Shown piece by piece: positions 33,224 to 40,543 of a stretch of 51,978 bases of DNA (positions within the stretch are counted from its first letter, which is position 1; every line of letters starts with the position of its first letter). A program made the position numbers and the translations under genes. Source of the DNA: a virus; IMG/VR virus record IMGVR_UViG_3300042691_030848, positions 1-51,978 of that record, one strand, 5' to 3'. The notes beneath the pieces were generated by a model that worked only from the letters and a program-made list of their open reading frames with translations, searched no databases and was not told the origin of the DNA.

Positions 33224-33607
33224 ATGAAACTAACAGATATACTCAAGCAAATTCTTGAAGAGCAAAAGAAAAAAGCAGATCGTTGTAAACGTATTGCTGA
33301 TCGTAAATACGATAAACCTTCTGCTTATAAATCAGGCTCTATTGTCAGATGCCGTCAAGGTAAAATCTGGAAAGATTTAAAAGAAGAAGAATTAACTGAG
33401 GATGAATCACTCCATAAATGGTTCAAACGTAAAGGTGCACCTGGTAAAGAAGGTGGTTGGGTAGATTGTAATACTTGTAGAAATGGCAAATGTAAACCTT
33501 GTGGTAGAAAAAAAGGTGAAAAACGCGCTAAATACCCTTCTTGTCGTCCAACACCATCTCAATGTAAGACAAAAGGTAAAGGTAAAAAATGGGGTAAAAC
33601 AAAATGA
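33224..33607 (+). CDS. Leader-bearing Cys-rich basic protein (DUF5872-like), 127 aa
   Basis: The leader MKLTDILKQILEEQ is related to MIKLTDLLKE. Residues 63-127 carry SLHKWFKRKGAPGKEGGWVD, then C82-x2-C85-x4-C90-x2-C93, and KYPSCRPTPSQCKTKGKGK, the signature of a small phage family with a CNTC...CKPCGR zinc-knuckle-like centre. The domain is very basic and likely binds nucleic acid. It overlaps the next gene by four bases. With its leader it would be delivered in the capsid (inference). Confidence 0.7.
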   Translation: MKLTDILKQILEEQKKKADRCKRIADRKYDKPSAYKSGSIVRCRQGKIWKDLKEEELTEDESLHKWFKRKGAPGKEGGWVDCNTCRNGKCKPCGRKKGEKRAKYPSCRPTPSQCKTKGKGKKWGKTK

Positions 33608-33843
33608 TAAAACTAACTGATTTACTAAAAGAAAATGGAGAAAAATATCCTCCATATATGTTCTCTCCTATAGGATTTGGATGTCATGTATGTGAATATT
33701 ATTATAAAGATAAAAATAAACATATGTGTAGTAACAAAGAGTATCAAAAATATATGGGTACTAATGAGTTAATTGATCCTAAAACTAAAGAACAAATCAA
33801 AGATCCATCAAAATGGTGTAGTAACTGGTTTGAGCCTAAATGA
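33604..33843 (+). CDS. Leader-bearing four-cysteine protein, HiPIP-like pattern, 79 aa
   Basis: The leader MIKLTDLLKEN is the same as in the kinase and HAD genes. The mature part has C27-x2-C30-E-Y-Y, C42 and W71-C72-x2-W. This C-x2-C-x(11)-C-x(n)-WC-xx-W arrangement is the spacing used by high-potential iron-sulfur proteins and similar clusters. A zinc site is the alternative. Such a redox protein in a phage is unusual, and it sits next to a cupin-like gene. It overlaps both neighbours by four bases. Confidence 0.6.
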   Translation: MIKLTDLLKENGEKYPPYMFSPIGFGCHVCEYYYKDKNKHMCSNKEYQKYMGTNELIDPKTKEQIKDPSKWCSNWFEPK

Positions 33844-34103
33844 AACCTTACACAGATTTAGAAATAACAGACAAATATATAATTCGAGAGTTTAATGAAA
33901 ACATTGATCCTCTTGAATTACTTTGGCATCGTGATTTAGAGAATCGTACTGTAGAAATAATAGGAGAAACAGATTGGAAAGTACAACTTGAAGACCAATT
34001 ACCAACTTCTATGAATAAACCCATATTTATATCAAAAGGACAATGGCATCGTCTTATTAAAGGCACTACAGGAACATTAAAATTAAAGATATATAAGTCG
34101 TGA
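33840..34103 (+). CDS. Small cupin-like protein, 87 aa
   Basis: An 87-residue all-beta protein. The segments LLWHRDLENRTVEIIGETDW and KPIFISKGQWHRLIKGTTGT resemble the two cupin motifs (H in strand 3, GxxHxxxNxG-like in the second), though only two histidines (H31, H67 approximate) are present. Small cupins bind metals or sugars. It has no leader. It lies between the Fe-S-like gene and the very long gene, with four-base overlaps on both sides, so it is in the same operon. Confidence 0.58.
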   Translation: MKPYTDLEITDKYIIREFNENIDPLELLWHRDLENRTVEIIGETDWKVQLEDQLPTSMNKPIFISKGQWHRLIKGTTGTLKLKIYKS

Positions 34104-36994
34104 AGAATATTTATAAATTAATAGAACATTTAGTAGAAAATTGGCAAAACAATTTGTTTGAGGCTTTATCTCCAAATGTTAAACAACAACTAATAAAGAA
34201 ATTTAAACAAGAAGCTGATGACTATAATGTTGAGATTACTGATAAACAATTAAGTGATTATATTGATTTCTTTGATTCTAAATTAAAAAATAATCCTAAT
34301 ATCACAAAAAAAGATTTAAATCAATATTCATTACAATCTTTAATTAAACTTGTATCTTCATATAAAGGTTCAACTGAAGAAGAGACAGAAGAAACAGAAA
34401 TTACTCCTGATGTTGTTTATAATGAAAATGGTCTTATTATTTACAATGGTAGTAATGAAGCAAACTGTTTAAATTTTGGTAAAGGAGAAAAATGGTGTAT
34501 CACTAGAGGATCATTTGCTACTTATCGTTATGATTCAAATAGAAAAAACCCAACATTCTATTTAGTAAAAGATACAAATCTACCACCCAATGATAGAAAA
34601 AGTTTCTTTGTTGTTGTGGTTGGTAGTGATAACACATATAAAGTATCAGACCGTTCAAATAATGATGTAGGTGGAAGACAAACAGAATGGGATAGATGGG
34701 AACCATGGTCATTTGTAGAACAAAACTTCCCTTCAATACGTGGGTTACAAAGAATATTCAAATATATTCCTATATCTAAATCAGAAAAATTAAGTCAAGA
34801 ATATAAGAATAAAGCTATAACAGTAGGAGAATGGCTTAAAGCCCCATACTCATTTAAAGAGCAATATCTTGTAGTTAGAAAAGGACAACAAATATTTTCA
34901 GATATAAATAATCAAAATTTTGTAGCTAAGGTATTACCTAAATTACCTCAGATAACTGAAATGATAGCTGAGAATTATGGGTATATAAATATAGATACTT
35001 TACTACAAGAATTTGATTCTTTTGCTCCTAAGTATCAAAAATCAATTATAGCTAACGCTTCTAGATTTACTAAAGTTAACTCTAATATTATAGAGTCAGA
35101 TATTTATCCTTGGTCTGCTAAAAAAGCAGTAGTAAAAGGTAATTTAATACAAATACCAAATGATGAAAGATATACTGTAACTGAGGATGAAAAAGCTATA
35201 GTTAGACTAAAATTTAAGGGTGAAGATATAAAAATGGGTATTTTTACAGAAAATGAATCTTACCCAAATGTAAAAATAAATGAAAGAACAGGTAAAATTT
35301 TAGCATATTATCCTGAATCTGAGTTAAGTAAAATCCCATTTGAAACTATAGTTAAATTAGTATCAGATAATATTTTACCTAAAAGTAAATTAAATAAAAT
35401 TTTAGAAAAAGCTAAAACAGATCCAAACTCTGGTATAATACTTAAAGATACAGATGAAGGTCAAATATTACTTGATTCAAATACTTTTAAAGCTTATAAG
35501 TACGAAGATGATAAATTTAAACTTATACCTTTTGAAGACGACTCAGTACAAAGTATATTAACAAACGAGGAAGGCAATAATAGTTTCCAAGATGGTGTAG
35601 TAAGATTATTATCACAATTTATAAGCATTAATAATGTATCTATATCAAATATAATTCCTATTGTTAATTCTACTCCTTACAATAAAAGAATAATAGTTCG
35701 TAATGGTGATAGTTATGTTCTTTTAGCTGTACCTGAAAATAATAGTATACAAGCTTGGGAATCAAATGAACCTTTAACAAATATATACCCTGAAAAAGCA
35801 TGGTTAAGTGATGGAAGATTTATTGGTTCTACAAAAGCAGTCTCAGAATCATGGAAAGTATTTTTTGAATATTTAAGAAGTCAAAATTTAGCTTACAACA
35901 CTAACCAATTATTAGATGTACTTCAGAGCACATATTATACTGGTGAAAGATTTGCTAAAGCTAACCCACCATTAACTGAGGATAATATTTATAAAATAGT
36001 TGAATATGAGGGAGTAGTATATCTTGTAAATAAAGCTAACTCTAGAGAAAGTAGAAAAATATCTCCTAATAGTGGAAAAGTAATTAGAGCTAGCATAGCA
36101 CCTAATTTAGCTGCTAGAATGTTAGGAGTTGAACCTCCTGCTAGACCTGCGGCCGCCGCTGGTAGAAGAGGAAGAACAGCAGGTACTACTAGACAAGCAG
36201 AACCAGCAGCTGCTCCAGCTCAAGGTGGAGGTCAAGATACTATAGATTTACTTACTCAAGCTGGATTAACTACTGGATTTGACGCTTTACCAACAGGTGT
36301 AAGAAACAGATTAATAAATGGAAGTGTGACCCCAGTTAATACTGATAGAGGAGCTACTCGTAGAAATGGTGCTCTAGGAACTAGAGGTAGAGTAACAGGT
36401 GTTATTACAGCTGGACAAAGTAAATTTTATGTTATTCGTTTAGCTAGTGGTACTACAATAGGTTCAGTAGCTATGCAACCTGATGCTCGACATTATGTTG
36501 TGACTGCTCAAACCGCATTCTCTATACCTAACGCTAACGCTTTAATAAGTGCTTTACAACAACGTAACTTAGCTGAGGAAATGAAAACGCCATTAGTACA
36601 CTTACACGCTTTAGCTTCGCCTCAAGATTTAGAAGAAATAAAACATAAATTAAAATCATTTTCTAATAGAGGAATGTTAAAAGAAGAATCAACTCAATAC
36701 AATATTGAAGGAACACTTCTTACTAACACTGAAGAACGTCCTCAAAAAGACATATTATCCGATATTCGCTCATTACCAGGTATAACAATTGTGTCTTCTA
36801 AAGATATTAATCCAGAAGATACAGCTTTTAATAACCCAAATTATTATACTATACTTAAAATTAAAGTAGATCCTCATCCTTTTACTTCAGGATTTAAAGA
36901 TGAAGATTTACAGCAATTGTTTACAGACATTAGAGCAATTAAAGGTGTAAGAAATTTCAAATTAACACAAAGTATAGAAAAGAAAACAGTTTAA
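34100..36994 (+). CDS. Very large virion-type protein with WCIT motif, 964 aa
   Basis: Translation begins at GTG 34100, overlapping the preceding TGA; no nearby ATG exists. The N-terminal helix (NIYKLIEHLVENWQNNLFEA) is leader-like. Residues ~115-195 contain ANCLNFGKGEKWCITRGSFA, then NPTFYLVKDTNLP and SFFVVVVGSDNTYKVSD. This looks like a module seen in uncultured phage proteins (KYGxKWCIx...FYxxxD). A linker at ~670-710 is Ala/Pro/Arg/Gly-rich (AAAAGRRGRTAGTTRQAEPA), AT-hook-like in its GRRGR core. The C-terminal ~250 residues are mixed alpha/beta. It is probably a large internal head or ejection protein. Confidence 0.55.
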   Translation: MKNIYKLIEHLVENWQNNLFEALSPNVKQQLIKKFKQEADDYNVEITDKQLSDYIDFFDSKLKNNPNITKKDLNQYSLQSLIKLVSSYKGSTEEETEETEITPDVVYNENGLIIYNGSNEANCLNFGKGEKWCITRGSFATYRYDSNRKNPTFYLVKDTNLPPNDRKSFFVVVVGSDNTYKVSDRSNNDVGGRQTEWDRWEPWSFVEQNFPSIRGLQRIFKYIPISKSEKLSQEYKNKAITVGEWLKAPYSFKEQYLVVRKGQQIFSDINNQNFVAKVLPKLPQITEMIAENYGYINIDTLLQEFDSFAPKYQKSIIANASRFTKVNSNIIESDIYPWSAKKAVVKGNLIQIPNDERYTVTEDEKAIVRLKFKGEDIKMGIFTENESYPNVKINERTGKILAYYPESELSKIPFETIVKLVSDNILPKSKLNKILEKAKTDPNSGIILKDTDEGQILLDSNTFKAYKYEDDKFKLIPFEDDSVQSILTNEEGNNSFQDGVVRLLSQFISINNVSISNIIPIVNSTPYNKRIIVRNGDSYVLLAVPENNSIQAWESNEPLTNIYPEKAWLSDGRFIGSTKAVSESWKVFFEYLRSQNLAYNTNQLLDVLQSTYYTGERFAKANPPLTEDNIYKIVEYEGVVYLVNKANSRESRKISPNSGKVIRASIAPNLAARMLGVEPPARPAAAAGRRGRTAGTTRQAEPAAAPAQGGGQDTIDLLTQAGLTTGFDALPTGVRNRLINGSVTPVNTDRGATRRNGALGTRGRVTGVITAGQSKFYVIRLASGTTIGSVAMQPDARHYVVTAQTAFSIPNANALISALQQRNLAEEMKTPLVHLHALASPQDLEEIKHKLKSFSNRGMLKEESTQYNIEGTLLTNTEERPQKDILSDIRSLPGITIVSSKDINPEDTAFNNPNYYTILKIKVDPHPFTSGFKDEDLQQLFTDIRAIKGVRNFKLTQSIEKKTV

Positions 36995-37005
36995 TAAAAC
37001 CCAAT

Positions 37006-37014
37006 ATATTTATA
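37006..37014 (+). promoter_or_regulatory. ATATTTATA motif (late-promoter candidate)
   Basis: CCCAATATATTTATATAC lies in the 40-base gap after the 964-residue gene, 29 bases before the ATG at 37035. It shares the CCCAATAT flank with the motif at 32171. Confidence 0.5.
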
Positions 37015-37034
37015 TACAAATACAAATCAACCCA

Positions 37035-37784
37035 ATGGATAAAATAGAAAAAATACGTTCAATTATACGTGAGTCAATTCAAGACTATATTAAAGAAATT
37101 GACTCAGCAGGTACTACTGCTATGTATGAAGCTAAAATGAAAGCTTGTGATGAAGCAATCGAGAAAAGAATGAAAAAAATCGAAATGGCTGAGTCATTAG
37201 AAGAAATGCAAGGTATGTTTGATGAGTCTAAAATGAAAGACCTTAAAACAGAAATTAAAGCATTAGAAAAACAAAAAGCCAAATATGGTAAAATGCTTGA
37301 AAAGCTTAACAAAGGCAAAGAAGTAGTAACTGAAGAACCAATGGAAGAAACACCTGTTGAAGAATCTGATATCACAGCTGAAATGACCGATGATACTATG
37401 ACTGAAGGTAAGAAGAAAAAAGATAAGAAAGACGAAAAAGAAATGATGAATGAGTCATTCTTAAAAATGCAAAAATTAGCAGGTATTATCACTGAAGCTC
37501 AGTATAATCAGAAAAAAACCTTAGTTGAAAATGAAAACATGACTATAGCTGATTTTTTAAATGCTAATATTGAAGAATTTAAACAAAAAATAGCTAATCC
37601 TGGCTCATCTTTTGAAATTATGGGGGATGCTAAAGTAGCAACAGCTGGAAAAGGTGAAAAGGGTATAGATGTTTCTTTTGATAAAGAACACATGCTTAAA
37701 CTTTTCCCAAAAAATGATCCATATAACCAAGTTGAAGAAGTAGAAATAGCTGGTAAAAAAGTATATTATAATAATTATTTATAA
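37035..37784 (+). CDS. Leader-bearing coiled-coil protein with MQKLAGIITE motif, 249 aa
   Basis: The N-terminus MDKIEKIRSIIRESIQDYIK is a leader-like helix with an I-K-E site. A long charged coiled coil runs to about residue 105, then an acidic stretch and KKKKDKKDEK. Residues ~139-152 contain FLKMQKLAGIITEAQY, matching FKKMQKIAGLITESEY in the gene at 43869; this second leader type also ends in I-T-E. The C-terminal ~85 residues are a globular domain. Scaffold/internal head protein is the likely role; a cleavage at ITE would release the C-domain (inference). Confidence 0.62.
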   Translation: MDKIEKIRSIIRESIQDYIKEIDSAGTTAMYEAKMKACDEAIEKRMKKIEMAESLEEMQGMFDESKMKDLKTEIKALEKQKAKYGKMLEKLNKGKEVVTEEPMEETPVEESDITAEMTDDTMTEGKKKKDKKDEKEMMNESFLKMQKLAGIITEAQYNQKKTLVENENMTIADFLNANIEEFKQKIANPGSSFEIMGDAKVATAGKGEKGIDVSFDKEHMLKLFPKNDPYNQVEEVEIAGKKVYYNNYL

Positions 37785-37841
37785 ATAATGTATAGACAGA
37801 TTCATAGCCTGTCGATTTAAACAAATATTACATGGAGCTGT

Positions 37842-37870
37842 GGCCCAATCCTAAAGATTGGGCCTTCTCT
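37842..37870 (+). terminator. Strong intrinsic terminator before promoter P4
   Basis: GGCCCAAUC (37842-37850) pairs perfectly with GAUUGGGCC (37856-37864) around CUAAA and is followed by TTCTCT. It ends the cargo operon. A weaker hairpin, GACAG/CTGTC, lies just upstream at 37795-37813. Apart from these the 130-base gap holds promoter P4 and no gene. Confidence 0.85.
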
Positions 37871-37878
37871 ATGCTAGT

Positions 37879-37906
37879 TTGGCTTTAAAATATTTTTTAT
37901 TATATT
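37879..37906 (+). promoter_or_regulatory. Host-type promoter P4 (TTGGCT-N16-TATATT)
   Basis: TTGGCT at 37879-37884 and TATATT at 37901-37906, spacer 16. The predicted start is about 37913, two bases before the ATG at 37915, so the oxidoreductase message is nearly leaderless. The promoter lies immediately after a strong terminator. Confidence 0.65.
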
Positions 37907-37914
37907 ATAATTAA

Positions 37915-39231
37915 ATGAGAAGAATGAATAAGAAAATAGTTATTGTAGGTGCCGGAGTAGCGGGTATAAATGCAGCTACTACATTAGTCGATAAAGGCTA
38001 CCCAGGTGAGCTTATCACCATTATAGACAAAGGTAACGATCCATTTGAACGTAAACCTGAGGAAGTAATGACAGGTATGTTAGGAGCAGGTGGATGGAGT
38101 GATGGTAAATTAACTTATCATACGGCAATTGGAGGTCAATTGTCTAAGTATTGTGGTGAAGAAAAAGCAATGAAATTGATGAAACAAGTAGTAGATAACT
38201 TTACTCGTTTTCACCCTAAACCAGAAGAAATATTTTGCTCTGATCCACAAGCAGAACCTGATTTTATTAAACCACATTTTGGTTTGAGACTATTTCCTGT
38301 ATGGCATATTGGTTCAAACTATCTACATGAAATCGCTATCAATTGGTACAATTATCTAGTTGATAAAGGTGTTAAATTTATGTGGGAAACTGAGGTAACA
38401 AATATAAATTTTGATGAACAATCAGTTGAATTTAAAATTGATTTAAAAATACCTTTCCCTAATACATCACATGGTTATGAATTTTATGATAAACTAATAT
38501 TTGCAGTAGGTAAATCAGGTATTGATTTTGCTCAATCACTCTCAGACAATTACCAATTACCTACAGAACCTAAATCAGTACAAATTGGAGTACGTTTTGA
38601 AGCACCACAAAAATACTTCCAAAAACTAATTGATATCAGTTATGATTTTAAATTGTATCAAAAGTTTGATAAGGTATCGTTACGTTCATTCTGTACTAAT
38701 AATAACGCGGCTTACGTAGCAGTAGAGGAAACATATGGTGATATCACTTACAATGGTCACGCTAAGAAAGGTGAACAATTTAGAAACGATATGACTAATT
38801 TTGGCATCTTGATGGAAATTAAAGGTATTGAAAATCCATTTGAGTGGTCTAGAGAAGTTGTTCAAAAGTGTCAAATAAACGGTAAAGGATTATATTACTC
38901 ACCATCTAGAAAAGTATCAACAACTTCTGAAGGTAATGAAGTATCAGCTACTCAAATTATAGATTTATTTCCTGTAAGATCAGCTATGGGAAAATATTTT
39001 AACTATATTGAAGATTTTATTGACCAAATGAATGAAGTATTTGAATTTGGTGATGATTGGGGTGTGTATATTCCTGAAGTAAAATATTTGTCTCCTGAAC
39101 CACTAGTGAACTATAATGATTTAGCATTAGTAGAATATGAAAATGTTCATTTTGTTGGTGATGCGTTGAGTGCTAGAGGAATTACAGTATCCGGTGCTCA
39201 TGGTATATATGTAGCTGAAAGTTTAATTTAA
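37915..39231 (+). CDS. FAD-dependent oxidoreductase
   Basis: A 438-residue flavoprotein. The Rossmann nucleotide-binding motif is IVIVGAGVAGINAA (GxGxxG at residues 12-17) with an acidic residue at the end of strand 2 (IIDKG). GAGGWSDGKL (~56-66) and the C-terminal FVGDALSARGITVSGAHGIY, then VAESL, are the conserved flavin-contact segments of the COG2509-like FAD-dehydrogenase family. Start is ATG 37915 or ATG 37924. The physiological substrate is unknown. In a phage such an enzyme may act on RNA, lipid or cofactor during takeover; no partner in the window reveals which. It ends at a terminator that overlaps promoter P5. Confidence 0.82.
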   Translation: MRRMNKKIVIVGAGVAGINAATTLVDKGYPGELITIIDKGNDPFERKPEEVMTGMLGAGGWSDGKLTYHTAIGGQLSKYCGEEKAMKLMKQVVDNFTRFHPKPEEIFCSDPQAEPDFIKPHFGLRLFPVWHIGSNYLHEIAINWYNYLVDKGVKFMWETEVTNINFDEQSVEFKIDLKIPFPNTSHGYEFYDKLIFAVGKSGIDFAQSLSDNYQLPTEPKSVQIGVRFEAPQKYFQKLIDISYDFKLYQKFDKVSLRSFCTNNNAAYVAVEETYGDITYNGHAKKGEQFRNDMTNFGILMEIKGIENPFEWSREVVQKCQINGKGLYYSPSRKVSTTSEGNEVSATQIIDLFPVRSAMGKYFNYIEDFIDQMNEVFEFGDDWGVYIPEVKYLSPEPLVNYNDLALVEYENVHFVGDALSARGITVSGAHGIYVAESLI

Positions 39232-39254
39232 GATTTTTAACATATTCAAAAATG

Positions 39255-39280
39255 AAAGCTTGGCCTCGCCAGGCTTTCTT
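39255..39280 (+). terminator. Terminator hairpin overlapping promoter P5
   Basis: AAAGCUUGGC (39255-39264) pairs with GCCAGGCUUU (39268-39277) with one G-U pair and a CUC loop, followed by CTTGTT. The -35 box TTGGCC of the next promoter is inside the left arm and loop, so termination and initiation share the same bases. Confidence 0.75.
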
Positions 39281-39288
39281 GTTATATT
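39260..39288 (+). promoter_or_regulatory. Host-type promoter P5 (TTGGCC-N17-TATATT)
   Basis: TTGGCC at 39260-39265 and TATATT at 39283-39288, spacer 17. The expected start is about 39295, giving a leader of about 13 bases before the VWA gene ATG at 39308. Confidence 0.68.
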
Positions 39289-39307
39289 TAAATATAAATT
39301 ATAAAGC

Positions 39308-40489
39308 ATGTCAGCATTACACGACGATCTTAGTAGAATTGGTAAGTTATTAATGTTTAAAGAACCGTTTTATGGTGTGTTTTTGTCTACTCTTAACAAA
39401 GTAGAACGTAAAGATGTACCAACAGCTGGTGTTTGTAAAAACAATATTAACTATCAATTAGCAGTTAACAAAGAATTTTGGGATTCTTTGAAAGGAGACA
39501 ACAATAAAATCGGTCTTTTAAAACATGAGTTGTTACACATATGTTTCAACCACTTAGAAGACCGTGAAAAATTTGATGATCATGAATTGCATAATGTAGC
39601 GGCGGATATTGAAATTAATCAGTATATTGATCCTGCATTTTATCCAACAGATGATATTCTTTTACCAACAACGTTCCCAGAGTTGAATTTGCCTCTTAAA
39701 GCTGGTACTAGAATGTATTATGATTTGTTAAAACAAGCTCAGAAAAATGGTACTAGTCCTAAATTAAATGCATTACTAGATGCTTTAAAAGGAGGTAAAG
39801 GTCTACATCCAACATGGGAAGAATTTGAAAGTTTAACTGACGCTGAAAAGAAATTAGTAGCTAATCAGATTAAACATCAAATTAAAGAAATTGTTGAATC
39901 TAATAAAGAAAAAGGACGTGGATTTATTCCATCAGAGTTAGAGTCAATGATTAATGAATTGTTTGAAGTTGTACCACCTTCATATGATTGGAAGTCATAT
40001 TTTAGACGTTTCTTTGGTACTTCAAATAAAATTTACACTAAGAAAACACGTAGAAAATTAAACAGACGTTTTCCAGGTAACCCAGCTCTTAAAATTAAGA
40101 CTAAAAAACATGTTTTAGTTGGTATAGATACATCTGGTTCTGTTAGTGACGCAGATCTATTAGAATTCTTCAGTGAAATTTATCATATGTGGAAAACAGG
40201 TATTAAAATTACTATCGCTGAATGTGATGCTACTATTCATAGAACTTGGGAATATGATGGAGACATGCCTGAATCAGTACGTGGTAGAGGTGGTACTAAT
40301 ATGAATCCAATTATTGAATATTTTAATGACCAACGTCATTTTAGTAGTTTGATTATTCTAACAGATGGTTTCATCGGTGATAGAACAGTACGTAGTTATA
40401 AACCAACAATGATGGTTTTATGTAAAAAAGGAGCTGATGTTGAAGAAGTTCAAAGCAGTTGGGGTCATACAATCAAAATTCAATATTAA
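39308..40489 (+). CDS. VWA-domain protein with metallopeptidase-like N-domain (DUF2201-type)
   Basis: A 393-residue protein. Residues 71-81 have LKHELLHICFNH, a zinc-binding HExxH motif (H73, E74, H77), followed by HNVAADIEINQ near 95-104 with a third ligand candidate. This is the DUF2201 N-terminal putative metallopeptidase domain. The C-terminal VWA-like domain (about 262-393) has VGIDTSGSVSD (MIDAS D-x-S-x-S near 271-275), GGTN near 333 and LTDGF near 354. In bacteria DUF2201/VWA proteins pair with MoxR AAA+ ATPases, and here the ATPase gene follows immediately under its own promoter. Likely a chaperone/protease-type complex acting on host proteins (inference). Confidence 0.85.
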   Translation: MSALHDDLSRIGKLLMFKEPFYGVFLSTLNKVERKDVPTAGVCKNNINYQLAVNKEFWDSLKGDNNKIGLLKHELLHICFNHLEDREKFDDHELHNVAADIEINQYIDPAFYPTDDILLPTTFPELNLPLKAGTRMYYDLLKQAQKNGTSPKLNALLDALKGGKGLHPTWEEFESLTDAEKKLVANQIKHQIKEIVESNKEKGRGFIPSELESMINELFEVVPPSYDWKSYFRRFFGTSNKIYTKKTRRKLNRRFPGNPALKIKTKKHVLVGIDTSGSVSDADLLEFFSEIYHMWKTGIKITIAECDATIHRTWEYDGDMPESVRGRGGTNMNPIIEYFNDQRHFSSLIILTDGFIGDRTVRSYKPTMMVLCKKGADVEEVQSSWGHTIKIQY

Positions 40490-40490
40490 T

Positions 40491-40519
40491 TTGGCCTCTC
40501 AAAAATTAAACGTTATATT
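40491..40519 (+). promoter_or_regulatory. Host-type promoter P6 (TTGGCC-N17-TATATT)
   Basis: TTGGCC at 40491-40496 and TATATT at 40514-40519, spacer 17, starting one base after the VWA gene stop codon. The leader before the MoxR ATG at 40544 is about 18 bases. Confidence 0.68.
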
Positions 40520-40543
40520 AAAATAAAATAAATAGGTTATAAA

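Noticed and set aside
9380-36158. GCGGCCGC sites at about 9380 and 36150
   Set aside because: Both fall in alanine-rich coding sequence and are explained by codon choice; no repeat or vector junction is seen.
37085-37693. Minus-strand open frames such as those opposite the 37035 gene
   Set aside because: They are mirror frames of AT-rich charged + strand genes. No minus-strand frame in the window has a recognisable domain or a promoter.
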